Assembly: GCA_019321725.1 (NCBI GenBank)
Contig: CM033106.1
Coordinates: forward strand, 25,408,118-25,472,117
Origin: Paulownia fortunei
Taxonomy: Eukaryota; Streptophyta; Magnoliopsida; Lamiales; Paulowniaceae
Length of the DNA: 64,000 nucleotides
Direction of reading: 5' to 3'
Shown: positions 13,301 through 26,195 of the stretch, one piece after another
How the letters are laid out: the number at the start of each line of letters is the position of its first letter
Position numbering within the stretch: position 1 is the stretch's first letter
Notes under the pieces: generated by a model
Told to the model about the DNA's origin: nothing
The model's input: the letters and a program-made list of their open reading frames with translations, nothing else
Databases searched by the model: none
Translations under genes and position numbers: made by a program

Positions 13301-16300
13301 TTGCCCTGCTAAGAAGATAAGTTTATTAAATCTCAATCAGAACACTTTTAGGAAACAAAATACATTTGATCACAAGTAGAGCAAAACTTGGTCTTTAACA
13401 ACAAATAACCCGGACAAAGTCTTGCTATATTATTGTGATGGTCGAGATTTATCACGGCATTATTTTTATGATATGTTGTTCAGACATCAATGTAAGTATT
13501 TATAGTTTTTAAATTTACATGATATTTTGTTGAGACATCAACAGATATCTTTATGGTATCATGGCATCAAGTAACTTGTAGTTATTCATAACCTTTAATC
13601 AAATTCAATAGCAGTGTTCTGTTGAATATAGATTTCTTATCATCTATCGAATTTGCCGATGAGTTTTTTTATCGAATGCAAGGATTGTTTTTAAACATTT
13701 CCTGTTTAAAACTTTGCTCTGTATCATTCCAAAATGCAGGTTGCTTATATGATTTCATGAGGCTGGACATTTAACAATGTTATTAGTATTTGAATCCCCA
13801 TTAGTGCCCCAAAGTCAATTATCTCACCATGTGACATAACCTTTTGTAGTTGCCAATATATTATTTCGTATCTTTACATTCAAAAATCATGAAATAATAG
13901 TTTAGAGATTCTTTTTTATGCATGTTAAAAGGAATTTTATATCCCTTAAAAGGAAAGAGTGGACTTAATTGCTTTTCAGAAAATCTGACATATCATGGCG
14001 AGTGGTCACACTCACACCCAAGCCTGAAGGGGCACACAGGTTGCTGAATATGTTGCGAGTCAAGTGCAAGATTTGATTGGTCCAAATCCACTACCAAATT
14101 ACTTGATGACATTCACAATTAAGTAATAATGCGAGACTTCAGTAGTTACATTTTTCTTTCACTATTACTGCTTAGTAGAATGAGTTTCTTATACATATAG
14201 TTCACAGTTAGTTTCAAGAGAGGGGTCTTTAAAAAGGTGTGATTTCATGTGGATGCATTGCCCCTCTCACGAACTAATTGGTGAATATCACAAATTTGAG
14301 TTCTTTCAGCATGTTTTACGACTATATGCAATTGGGTATTCCAGTGTAAATGCCTTGTTCTGGAGGACAAATGAATGGACTTTGGAAAGGATATTTAATA
14401 TGTCTAAAAAGCATTCATGTTTGTAGAACTGATTGTTTGGTTTAGGAATATGTGTTTTTAATATTAAATTACGGGGCTAACTAGTATGAGCAGTGCCAAT
14501 GTGGACCTGTGGATTTGATCAGTATCTGCTCAATTGGAACTCTCTTCAAATCTGAATCTTGGTTTTTGTCATTTTCATTTTCTTAAGATGCAGAGCTATG
14601 ATGAACTTAGGTCTTTGGGCCTCCATTGTACCAAAAAATGCTTGTCATTAGCTACAACTAAAATTGCCACTTATTGGGAAAACAAAATCTTTAAAATATA
14701 TTCCCACCTCATATTTTCTTGCTACACAGCTTTATTCTTTTAGTCTTCATGGTTTACTAATAGGTATCCCTTGTCCTAGAGTCCTTGATATTTGTAATCG
14801 CAGAGGTTTGAACTAAATCAGCTTCAAACAATTGCCTTTAGAACTGAAATTAGGCTGTTGAGGCTTATAGACAATTGCTACAGAATCTACTGCAATAGTG
14901 TCATCATGGGTTTAGACCTGTGGATATGCCAGTGCATTCGGTTACTTTGGGTTTTGTTTCCAAGGATTCACCTATCTCTCGGATTAATTCGGCCTCTATT
15001 TATTTCATTTTAGCTTTACATATTTGGAGAGTAGTAACTGCTTAGGATTTCAATACTTGTTGTTTGCACTTCATTTTAAAGAAAACTTACATAGAAGAAT
15101 CATGGTTGAAATTCATATTATATGGCCTATAAATGCCAGTGGTGCTGTTCACCGCAGCATGCTTGAATAATATAACCAACCCTCTGCAAGTGCATTAGCG
15201 GCAATTGAATACAACACAGGCTTCAGTGTCAGATGTTGTTGCATGTTTACTTTCTGTATCACCCAAAAATTCTCCTTGTCTTCCGTGGTTTGATACTTGA
15301 AGTTATGTAAGAGGGAATGCAGTTGACATATTTGACTAGGTTTTCCTTGCCCTAAATTTTTAAGCACAGTATATTTTTCTTAGTTGAGCACTGTGATTTT
15401 TGATGTTCCTATATAGTCTAAGTTTTTCAAATAATGGCTGTTTGAATTTTCAGTAACTGAAAGAGAATTAGACAGACTGAAGCATGCATTGACGCTTCTC
15501 TCTGAGGCAGAAAAGCATCTGAGAGTTTCAAGTGAACGGTCAACCTGGTTCACGGCAACCCTATTGCAATTAGGTTCTGCACCTTCACCTGATCGAACTC
15601 AATCCACAAGTAGTCGACGACAGAGTTCCAAGGCAACTGAAGAGGACCACATAAGCATGCCTAGAGAAGCTACTGCCCAGAAGCAGAGAACTGATGCACA
15701 ATTTGCACCTGAAAAATCAAGTTCTCCCGCATCCTTTCTGGTAGCTGCTCACCGAAATTCAACGAGCAAAGAGAAACCAGTCTCACTGACTGATGCTGTT
15801 AGTTTTTATTCCAAACCCAATCAATGCCAACTTATTGATGGTGAAGCATTGACTGTCATGCATGATGACTGCAGAAGTGGGACAACCACATTCACATGCA
15901 TGGACTCAACGGTGTTGATTGATATCTGGCTCCAATGTATTGAGAAGTGTCATTCCAAGACGCTGAGGCAACTACTTCATTCTTATGGAAAGCTTGTTTC
16001 AATATCTGAAATGAAAGGTAAATTACTATCCAAAAGAATGGACACATTCAGAACTATACTTCTCCTTTTTCTTTTCTTTCTTCCCTGTTTTCATTGATCA
16101 ACTCTTTAAAAGTAAGCACTATTGTATTTTTTTTGTGTGTGTGTGTTTAAATATGGGATTTATGCATATACAACTCTTTATCTTAATTTGTTGGTTGCAG
16201 TTGAATTATGCATCTCTTCATATGTGTCACTGGCACTTGGAATGACCCACTTTCATTCCTGTGTTTATGATTTGTTATGTTAATCGATTCTTGGATATCA

Positions 16301-18039
16301 TGGTCAGATGAGAACCATTTTAATCACCATATTATATTGGCGTGATCTTTGTCAATACATGTTTAACAGGTTTTGATGTAGCAAAATTAGCTTGTAACTG
16401 TTGTTATTTTCTTCAGTTATCCTGAACTTCAGAACTTCTGTATGCAGGTGGTTTTATTGCTCATGTTGCATTTGAGGATACTAATGTTAAAACGAGAGCA
16501 GAAGGTTTTCTTAGCAGCATCACTAACTCATTTGAAATTGTTTTACGATGCAATGTGGAGGTTAAAATAATTCTGCTACAAGATTCTTTGGGTGATAAGC
16601 GGATGGACGAAAACCCAATGAACCTGGAAAACAAATCAACACACTCGAATATAAGAGGAGGTAATTCTGATCTTGATTTACGTGGGGATCCATTGAAGGT
16701 ATCAAGAGGAAGCTTCAATGTGTCTGAAGGTGATCAAACGCCTTTAGAGTCTGTTGCTGGAAATGCTAACATAAGTACCTCGAAAGATAGCAAGTCAGAT
16801 ATTCCTTTGAGGAGAATTGAGTCCATCATCCATGAGCAGAGATTGGAAACTGCTTGGTTGCAGGCCATGGACAAAAGAACCCCTGGATCAATGAGTCATT
16901 TGAAACCTGAAAGGAATCAAGTCCTGCCGCAGGATGGCATAGATCATCCAACTGAATTGGAACCAATGAATTCTCTGGATGTTCCCTTGCAGCACTGGGA
17001 AGATGAGTTAAACCATGAAATCAAAGCACTGAAAATTAATGATGGAATGGCACATCAGAAGGACCAGATTGTTAAGAGGATCGATCATTATCCCATCTCT
17101 CCGAGCTTGCTGCATAATAGCAGCTTTGCAAGCAATTTCAGCAAAGATAACATGTAAGTTGTCAACCCAATAATTTCAAATTTTTAAACAAGATTATAGA
17201 TGTTTGAGTTTTCATGTTCTCCACATCAAGTGCTTATTACCGAATTCTATCTGTACTATCCGGGGTGATTTCTTAAGTTTAAAAGTGAAATGCATAACCT
17301 GCAAATTTTTTATTTTACTTATGCAAGAATTCAAATTATATTTTACTTATTATACAAGAATTCTAAATTTGATAATGGAGTATGGACTCAATCAATATAG
17401 AGACAACAAACCAAAATATTTATATTCTGGCAGTGACATAATAATGATTTTAGTTTGAGTTAGCTCCACAAAACTTCAACTTTGGTTTGATGCTAAATTG
17501 ATTAAAATATAAAAATAAGCTCCTATAAACATGTTATTGAGATTTTGTCAGATTTTTAGAGTTGAGATTTAAGTATATGAAATAGAAATCATGATATGGA
17601 TGAATTAATGATTTTTAAATATACAGGAAGGCTTTAGAAAGCTGTTAATATTTTGAAAGTGAGTCAGTGACTTGTGATGATTGTGATATGGAAAAGAAAA
17701 AAGGAGAAGGGAAAAAAAAATTGTTTTGGTCCTATCATTATCTGCTCATATTTACTTTTTATTTCTTCTATAGGGGGTATGAATCTGGATCAGGAGCAGG
17801 TGGTTGCAGTGGGATGTTCTGTTGGAATAACACCAGACCTCACAGAAGGGCAAAGGTAGGGGGTTTCATTTCCAACTTTGAACATTAGAAATCCGTATTT
17901 CCAAAATGTATCATTTACACTCGTTTTACAAAACCAGGCTAAACAAGGCATTCCTGCACGTGCACCCAAAAGTGGACGGTTTTCTTGGTTTGGAGAGTGT
18001 GCAAAACCAAGGAGGACAGACAACAGATACAGTAGATGA
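10324..18039 (+). CDS. STI: STICHEL, DnaX-like (DNA polymerase III gamma/tau-type) AAA+ protein
   Basis: Six exons with GT-AG introns give 1297 aa: 10324-12543, 12858-13077, 15454-16017, 16448-17153, 17774-17855, 17938-18039. The start is the first in-frame ATG; an upstream in-frame GTG was discounted. The N terminus has the family signature LHLKKELTQIRKAARVLRDP. The AAA+ module resembles bacterial clamp-loader gamma: Walker A GPRGIGKTS (about 544-552), a zinc-finger-like set Cys563, 572, 575 and 578, Walker B VIDECH (Asp627), and sensor motif LSRCQKHLF. The DnaX domain III-like helical region spans the exon 1-3 junctions. The C terminus is Ser/Arg-rich with conserved GYESGSGAGGCSG and FSWFGECAKPRR blocks. 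In Arabidopsis STI promotes trichome branching in a dose-dependent way and is plant-specific; replication activity is not established. Length is close to Arabidopsis STI (about 1218 aa). A STICHEL-like paralogue is the alternative, but the N terminus and synteny favour STI. Confidence 0.95.
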
Positions 18040-18228
18040 TAGAAAAGGGAAGTTTTAAGTTTCAAGCAATCCTTTATGTTTCATTAGAACTGTTTTCTTT
18101 ATTTATAGGCTGAAGTGAGCCTAGCTTTTCTATTTCTATAAATATGAGGGTCATTGAAGGAAATATGATGTAAAGTTGTTAAACTTGGGCCTCTGCGTTT
18201 GTGTAGGTCCAGCCAATTTTTTGGTATC

Positions 18229-18234
18229 AATAAA
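18229..18234 (+). terminator. Candidate STI polyadenylation signal
   Basis: An AATAAA hexamer lies 190 bases after the STI stop codon, in T-rich sequence. Plant polyadenylation signals are loose, so this is only a plausible cleavage region. Confidence 0.5.
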
Positions 18235-18781
18235 AGTTGAATTGGGACATTTTATTTGTGCTGTTATACTATACCAAGCATATAAAGAGCCTTTTGGTTT
18301 ACTTGAACTTGTTTAATCTTGAGTTCAATGCTATGGTATTTTAGAGCTAATGAGGGCTGATACTGGTTACTATGGATGGAAGAACTTAAGATTCAGTTCT
18401 CTGTTTCAGTTCATTTATTCATCATTTTTCTAGTGGAGTTCGTTTCATTCTTAAATTTAAATATGATGATGAGGCTGTGACGATGAATTTTGTCGCTTGT
18501 TTTGCAAAAATCTTATCAGGGTGTTCATCTGCTTATTCCAATTTTAAATTTATCTATGGTCATCATTTCTAGTTCCAGTCTTGAATTTATCTTCTGCATT
18601 GATAGAATACCCACTGAAGTGAATTTGCTGATTTTTCTACATAAATTGCTGAATAATGTTAGTTCTTAACTTGCAGTTTGCTAAGCAAACAAATTATAAT
18701 ATCTTTATATTCGAAATCTCATGCATAGTGGAAATGGAATTATGAACTCCTTAATCCTTATTGACCAGCAATTATTTTTCT
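18235..18781. other. Intergenic, nothing recognised
   Basis: AT-rich spacer between the 3' ends of STI (plus strand) and the decayed His/Pro-rich gene (minus strand). No coding or repeat structure was recognised. Confidence 0.6.
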
Positions 18782-19324
18782 TTAGAAGCCCTCCAAGGAT
18801 AATATATGAAAAGGAAGGTGGAGCATTGCTTCCATGAGGAAGTGCATACTGAGGTGAGGAAGCATGAAAGTTCTCGTACGGATGATCTTGGCACCCCTTC
18901 GGTGGTGGTGGTGTGAAATGCCACCTCCGCGTCCGAGGAGAGGCATGATTACCATGATGATGGTAGGTGGGGTGGTGGTGGTGGTGATAATGATGAGAAG
19001 GTTGTGGACCATGTGGAGCATAATGGTGATGGAGGGAGCAGGATTATGTTCTGGAACATGACTGTGCTTGGGTGGAGGAGCATGAGGGTGAGCATGATGA
19101 GCCTTTGGTGCTGGTGGTGGTGGGTATTGATAAAAGAATTGGCCACCACGTTTGCGGCCGCTCCTCCTCCAAGCCTCCACCATTGAGAGCAAGAGAATTT
19201 TGTCGTCGGGTACAGCCAGATTGTTTCTCCAGCCAAATTCAGAGCTAAACAAGATTGCAGTAAACCACAAGGACAAGAAACCAGACAAGAGAATGCACAA
19301 TCTTTGGGATTGAGGTGGTTTTAT
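18782..19324 (-). pseudogene. Decayed gene for a secreted or membrane His/Pro-rich protein
   Basis: The minus strand reads a hydrophobic leader (LCILLSGFLSLWFTAILF), a linker with SMVEAWRRSGRKRGG, then a Pro/His-rich region (YQYPPPPAPKAHHAHPHAP). Two defects suggest decay. The codon where a start is expected (19322-19324) is ATA, followed by KPPQSQRLCIL with no nearby in-frame ATG upstream. Near 19030 the His/Pro character leaves this frame and continues in another one (HHHYAPHGPQPSHHYHHHHH, then FHASSPQYALPHG). A frameshift joins two parts of one composition-biased protein. The alternative is a functional gene using a later ATG (SMVEAW) or an unseen splice. Family unknown; it resembles small hydroxyproline-rich or His-rich cell-wall proteins. 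It lies between STI and ISPD. Confidence 0.45.
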
Positions 19325-20027
19325 AGTTGAGATATGGCCGTGTCTGAGAATAAGTTGGTGTTTTATCTTTTCTTTAAGTAATTTTGCAGCAGTTGTTTGT
19401 GCTTGATCCAGTTCGCCTTTGAATCACCTAGAAATGTAACACCTAAAACCTAGAACTTCACATTCTTGGCCTTGGAAATAATTCAAGCTACGAGTAAGCT
19501 GTGTTTGAAGACATCATTAAATATGTGGTGAGACAGTCAGGCCATTATGATTTTTTATTTTTATTTTTAAACAAAATAGTTAAATATATTATTATATCAG
19601 AAATATCAATCATCATCATATTTCTATCATAATAATGTCATATCCAATAAAAGCTCTAATATCATACTAAAATGGCCTCACTTTCATTTACTAATATCTT
19701 CAATAGTTCTAATGGTTCTTAGCAGACGACATTATTGTCAACAGTACTGCAATTTACATAAGCACCACAATTGTCTCCTTTTTGCTAGATTGCAATTCCT
19801 CAAAAAATTATAACCAGTTCTTCACAACAAAATTCTGACAGAAACTGTTTCCTTCAATGATATTCAGAATTTGATGTAACATAATTGCAGGAAACAATTC
19901 CTATGCAAATAATACATAAAAGAATGAAAATTCAAAATTGGCGTTGTGTATTACAGGACCTCAACAGCATTGACACACAAAAACTTTACGTTTCCCCTAC
20001 AGAAGTTAAGGAATTACTGTTAGAATC
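19325..20027. other. Intergenic, nothing recognised
   Basis: AT-rich spacer covering the probable promoter of the His/Pro-rich gene and the 3' UTR of ISPD, both on the minus strand. A short plus-strand ORF here is the reverse of ISPD exon 11 plus flanking DNA. Confidence 0.6.
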
Positions 20028-23000
20028 TCAAGGAGCAGTGTTCAATATTCTCTCAGCAAGTAATAAATCATCCGGGGTTGTAACCTGCATTTCGTGCAAT
20101 AAAAGCGTTAAATTGCAGTGATCAACAGATAGATTTAAAAAACTTCAAAAGGCCATAAAATTATTTCGCTACCTTGATGTTGGTGTAAGATCCTTCAGTA
20201 ATGTACACAGGATGTCTAAGGTGCTCTACAATTGATACATCATCAGTGACTTCAAGTCCTTCCCTGCAGATATAGCAAAAGATCCAGAAAAATATGAAAT
20301 CAGGATTCTTTTTCCCCATGGACAAGATGGCAAGACACATATATCATTAGATTTATATCCATATTGTTCATTATATGTCAGATGCCATATGGAACCATGC
20401 AACAACACAATTTTTTGCCCATTCATTATCAATCTTTATACTGAACTTTAAACTATTGCCACCTTTCTCATCAGCCATTCATCTGTTCTCCTTCAGCATC
20501 TCAAATTTGTCACCTCACTTCTATGAATATATATTTATTTGAAATAGATACTAATGACGAGAAAGTGAAATTCAGGTAAAAGGAGAAAAGTGGGGTTGTT
20601 TGGTTTGCATTAGTATTTATGTCCTTGATGCAAAAAGTTTTTTTGCTTAATTTATTTTTTTCTGAAAAGCTTAACAGGCTTAGCAAGTCTTATGGATTTT
20701 TACATCGAAAAACAAACAAGAGGATTAGTCCAGCAAGAATGAAGAATTACCTATTAACAAGTTCGAAGCCTTTCTTAAGCAAGTCAGGCTTGATAACCTG
20801 CACAAATATGTGACCAGTTGTGGGAAAAAAGATTTCTCAAATAGTTCAGCAAAATTGAGCTGTGCACATGTTCAAACAAAGTTTTGATGCTCAGCTAAGA
20901 ACCTGTGGGGTTTGCATTTCCCAGAGCGTTTTTCTGTCCAGAGTTTTTACCACAAAAGATTCACTATTTGCCTGAACCACAGACATTAAATTCATGAGGA
21001 CAAATAAACATATTTTTCTGAAGAATGTGCAAAAGATGCACGAAGGACTTGAAACAAAACTTGCTTTTTCCAGTATACAAGTAAGATAATATTAGAATCC
21101 ATCTATGGTTTTTATACACACATGTACATTATATATTTGACTTAATACTCCATAAATAATCTTCAGAAACCCTCCAGTGAAGTACTCTTGTTCTACTAAT
21201 ATCAATGGTTGTCTTTTGATGAAAATGAGTCTCTAGATATTGCAGATTTTGTTGCCAACATCACTTTTATTTATTATATTTCTGAGAGAAAAAACACCAT
21301 GGGTACTTATCGAACAACTCTCTAGATAGAGTTAATAATATTAACATTTAGACAAGAAAAAATAAGAAGCACCTCCACCACTCTCGGGGAAAAAAAGGAG
21401 AGGCGACATTTTTGGTAAAATTTTCAAGATTACAGGCCTACCAATTAACGAGATATCTCAGCGATACATAAGAAGTGACGATTGTCCGTCTACATAGTCC
21501 ATGAGAACTCGATAACCAAACAAATCTTTCAACACTCACATGTAAGAATTGATATTTCTAGTGAGAAACTACTAATTTGAACTTTAAATTGAAAACGAAA
21601 AAGTAAATTAAAGACTTTTAGTAGCTCCTTTTAGCATAGGCGTCAGTGACACTGAATAAAAATGCCCACCTCTTTGATTGTAGCTTTAGCAGGAACACCT
21701 AGCACAGCTGCGCCAATACGCCTGGCGTCCTTCAGAACCTAGTAGAACCAAAGAATGAAGTGAATATGTTTCTTCTACTTAAAGTTCCATACCCCAGTGA
21801 TTTTATTTAATGTCAAGAGGCATCAAACAAACCAAGAGAAAAGGTCTTTCAACAGAATTTAAACCTATTGTCAAGATGCATCAACTAAACAAACCAAAAA
21901 AAGGGTCTTTCAGTGAAATTTAAACTGTACATGTTATAGACATTCCCATATTGCAATATGAAAGCACAACCTTTTGGTTGGGTCGTGGATTTAGTGACAG
22001 AGAGCAGAAAGGAAGAAAAATAAAAAGAGCAGGAGGGTGGTTTCATTGCACTTTTTCTACTGCAACCAAGGATATCAATGATAACCCCACTGTAGACAGA
22101 GTAGAACTTAGTAAACTGAATGGACAAATTCCTACTTTTATATCTATTTCCGCTCATATTTACATCTCTATTATCCTTAGACAATTTAACAAGAAAAAAC
22201 AGAGCATTTCATGTTTCCATAATCCCTTTTTACTGTTTTAGACTACTAACTGGGTAAGTGAGATTGTATGAGCAGTCGAAGAGAAAGAAACATGGAGAAG
22301 TAATAGTTTTGTTCACATCCGCATAAACCAATTTCAAACTTGTACATTTCAGCCTACTCTAAAATCTAAATGCCAGCCACTGACAAATTCTCTCCAGCTA
22401 CCCAGAAATGATGCCAGCTTGAGAATCTCAAGTTATTTGATTTTCCATTATTTACATGCCAAATTCAGAAAACATTCTTGTAATAATAGGAGACAATTGT
22501 ATGATTCCATGGTTGAACATTTCAGTTCCTAATCGCATTAAACAGCGCATAGAGGACGTAGAAAACCTAATGATGGCAGAATATGTAGATAAACTTTCGT
22601 ATATACCTCTCTATTTAAGTAGGATGAATGACAAATAACAAACCAAAAGAAGGAAATCAAGAATGATGCAAACGCACCTTTGCTACATCTCCAGCTAACA
22701 CCAGAGGTCTTGCAGAATCATGTATGCAGACTAACTCAGAATTTGAATCAATCGCCTGATACAAAATCCTCACTTGTCAGTGAAAAAGTTGTAAACATCA
22801 AACACTATAATCAGGAACTAATTGATTTACAGAAGGAAACAACTTATTGATTTCTAGTTAATGAAGTATTAGCCACCAAAAGCATTTCATGATTGAACCA
22901 CAAAACTTCAAATTAAGAGGTTTTGTTTCAATAGTTATCTGCTATAGTAAAATGTTCCCAGAGTATTCCTGTATGCCTTTGCCATATAATGTAGTGGATT

Positions 23001-24924
23001 TGAGGTCCCAGAAATCCCACATCAGGAGTTTAGGGGGATAAGTTCTATGTTTGCGTGTTTAAGTGAGAGAGTTTAGTGCAGAAGTCCCATTTTAGACTCT
23101 AATTTTTCATACAAGGAGAACATCCAGCCTTGTGCCGCTATTAAAATCAATATGTGTTTCTATACAGAAAGCAATTCTGGTAAGAGTATTGCCATGATAT
23201 CATACTTAGTTACCCAACTTGAGGAGCTTTGGGGAGATCCTCTTCATTTAAATCAAAGAAGAGTTAGAGGTGGTAACTTAAAAAATTCTTCTGATGATTA
23301 CTGATGAGGAAGCTGCGAGGCAAATAACTTAATACAAAAGGAACAAATCTCTGAATAGTCAGAGTAAATCAATGCAGACAACTGAAAAATACATATACCT
23401 CTAATCCGCTGTATACAGAATCTTGTCTCTCCTTTCCAGGTAATGCAAATTTCAGGTCCACATGGATATTCTCTTTGGCATCTAAAACAATGTAAGAACA
23501 GATATGTTATACTCTGTTAGAAGAGATGGTAACCAACCCATTTCCAGTGCATTGTGTGTATATTGGAAGGACTTTCATCATTTGATTCTTTTTGGGAACT
23601 AATAATTGCTTTAGGTAATACATAGACAACATTTCCAGACCTTCAAAAATGTCTTGATAAGAAGGATCACATACTACAACAATTTCCTTCACTTCAGGCA
23701 TCTTTGAGAAAGTGTAGAAACTGCAAGATATTTCACTTCGTAATTGAACAAAAAAAAAAAAAGATTATAGAAAAACAGAGATGTACAATTCATTCTTATT
23801 TTTATATAATGTGAACAGATTACCCAACCTAATAGCTAATTATCATATACCTTGATCATAAGTATCTTAAATCAGGGTGTAGAGTTGTTGCACCCACCTG
23901 TATAAAGCAATTGGTTGGCCTAGAAGTGGAAGATACTGCTTTGGCATGCTTGCCTATAAACCAAATAACATAAACTATCATCAAGCAGATGAAAAATTGT
24001 CTATAGAAGTAGTAAAAAATGTGAGACGAAAAAATAGAAGCACGAGGAGTAATGAAACTAATGCAAGGACAAGTTCAACGTCTACCAAATCTCAACCAAC
24101 TGAATCTATTAACAACCTAAACAACTAACCCATGTTTTCTTTTCATGATGACTTTCGTTCTGTATGAAATTTTGGCTCATCTATTTTGCGCCATTGGAGA
24201 GTACTACAATAACCCAAAAAGCTTCAAATGTTAGAATTTACATGTGAACATACGTTGCACACCAATTAATGAGCATGGAACTATTTAATATTCTGATTAG
24301 TTGCCACACTCTAAAGCATTCACAAATCAGTCCTCTTCCAAGTACATCATAAAACTTCATTGGCCATCCCACGCAAATTCCTATATTGACCAACAAAGCA
24401 TACAAGTCTAACCACACAATTGATTACACAGTTCTTATACACTCAAAAGAATATACAAGGAACACTACTGAGAGATGAATGACTTACACCCATTCTTTTG
24501 CCCTTTCCTCCTGCAAGCAGAATAACAGAAACACTTTTCTCTTTGACCACTACTTCAGAGCCCTGTTAATCATTAAAAATCAATACAAAAACCATAAATA
24601 CATGAACTTTCCAAACAACCCAAGTCATCTAAACACTCAAACAACACATTGAGGTAAGAATATCCATTCTCATTGACCTACACATACCTCTGCTGCCTCT
24701 GCAGAACAACTGATTCTAAAAAGTCTTGGGTTCTTCAAAGATCTGATCTTTTCATTATATTTGGCAGAGAAAGAAAGGTTCTTGAAATGGTTGGAGTTGT
24801 GGGATAATGAGGAGTAGAATTTGATGGGAACCCGGAAATTAGCACCCAAGAAAAATGGAAAAGAAGAAGGGGAACAAGAAAACGGGGGAGGAGAGACTGA
24901 AGTGCCCAATTGAAGTGTTGACAT
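20028..24924 (-). CDS. ISPD: 2-C-methyl-D-erythritol 4-phosphate cytidylyltransferase, chloroplast
   Basis: Eleven minus-strand exons give 313 aa: 24924-24688, 24562-24488, 23953-23898, 23720-23641, 23481-23399, 22755-22678, 21738-21670, 20971-20903, 20797-20751, 20263-20173, 20084-20028. All junctions are GT-AG and phases agree. The enzyme makes CDP-methylerythritol from MEP and CTP, step three of the plastid MEP pathway. Residues 1-79 form a Ser-rich transit peptide ending near [10 protein letters not shown]. The catalytic domain has [11 protein letters not shown] (94-104) with Arg102 and PKQY with Lys109, matching E. coli IspD Arg20 and Lys27. It also has [32 protein letters not shown] and [17 protein letters not shown], whose Lys295 matches E. 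coli Lys213. The chosen start is MSTLQLG; an in-frame ATG at 24987 would add 21 residues. No break is seen. Confidence 0.96.
21811..21926. repeat. 58-bp tandem duplication inside an ISPD intron
   Basis: Two diverged copies (21811-21868, 21869-21926) begin with 'tgtcaaga' and share 'gcatcaa', 'aacaaacca', 'gtctttca' and 'atttaaac'. They lie in the intron between the exons at 21670-21738 and 22678-22755. Confidence 0.7.
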
Positions 24925-26010
24925 TTTTGTTTCTTCCTCTCTCTCACACAGAAAGTTTGCTAAGCCACTGAATGAACTCACACACATCACACACAGAGAG
25001 AGGACAAAAAGTGTAAGAAGGGAGAGGATTTGAGAATATTTTTAGGAGCATGCTCCTCGAGGGACCTCTCACTGGTAGGTAGTTAAATGTTTCCATTATT
25101 TTCAATGTTGGTAGCCTTTTTTTTTTTTTTTTTCTTTTTCCGGATAATTTTCTGTTTTCTTTTTAATTTTAATATGTTCAAACTTTGTGTTTGTTAAAAA
25201 ATTTCAAGTTATTTTTTTTGTTCAAAAGTCTTATTAGGGTATAGTAGTATTTCATTCATTCCATAAAAATAAATTTATTTTGACTCAAAACTATAAACTT
25301 TTTATGAAAGTTAAAATGAATAGAATTTTGTATGTTTTACATTAATATCCGTTAAAATAATAATTTACAATTAATAGTATCATATTATTACTTCATATCA
25401 TAATTTTGGAAAAATATATTCTATTTTTGAAAAAATACAATCTTATTTTAAAATATTTAAAAAATAATTGAATAATAAAATTAGAATAGAACTATAATTT
25501 AGGCCCACCATCACAAACATAGGTTTAGCAGTAGGTAGCAAGTTTGACTCTCAAATTGCAAGTCTTGGTTTGGTAGTGCCAAGGTAAGATGTTGTCATTA
25601 ATTTATTCCGTGGACCAAAATTCTTTCAAGTACCAAACCTAAGTTTGGGCATTGCCATACATACAATGGTATTCTCTATAACAATTTGTATTATTTGAGT
25701 AATGTATAAAAATAGAAATAATTCTACCGAATTATTTTTTACCAAAATATCGTCAAATTCCTTTGGTTTATGTAAAGAAAATTGAGTTAGATTCTTAATC
25801 TAGGGTAAATAATAATAAAAAAATGCATTAAGTTCATCATTTGCAATTTTTTTTATGTCCGAAATAGGAAATTAAGTACAGTGATCGTTTTGTCTACAAA
25901 TATTTTTATTTTAATGCAAATAAAAATTTGGGATTGTATTTATTGTAAATTAATTAATGTATAGGATTAAATTTTGCTAATTTAAATTTTTGAGTTGCAT
26001 TCAAGCCTTT
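24925..26010. other. Divergent intergenic region between ISPD and NDUFB3
   Basis: The two genes diverge from about 1.27 kb of shared upstream DNA. The ISPD end has CT/GA-rich 5' UTR-like sequence. The centre is AT-rich with poly-T runs and no coding signal. Confidence 0.65.
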
Positions 26011-26117
26011 GGCCCAAATAAACCAAATTCATTTAATGGCCATTACTCTTGAACCCGAACCCATTAAAATGATGGGCTTATACAAATGGGCTGGGCTGGG
26101 CTGGCCTTGATATAAAT
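26011..26117 (+). promoter_or_regulatory. NDUFB3 promoter: site II (TGGGCY) cluster and TATA-like box
   Basis: TGGGCT occurs at 26073-26078 and as three head-to-tail overlapping copies at 26087-26102, with an inverted GGCCCA at 26011-26016. A TATA-like 'tataaat' starts at 26111, 85 bases before the ATG. Site II elements, bound by TCP factors, are enriched in promoters of plant nuclear genes for mitochondrial respiratory proteins, which fits the downstream gene. Confidence 0.7.
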
Positions 26118-26195
26118 CCCAATTCTACACTAGACAAATCATTTCATCATCGGAAAACAAGAGAGAGAGACGAGAAGAAGAAGAAAGCAGCGTCA

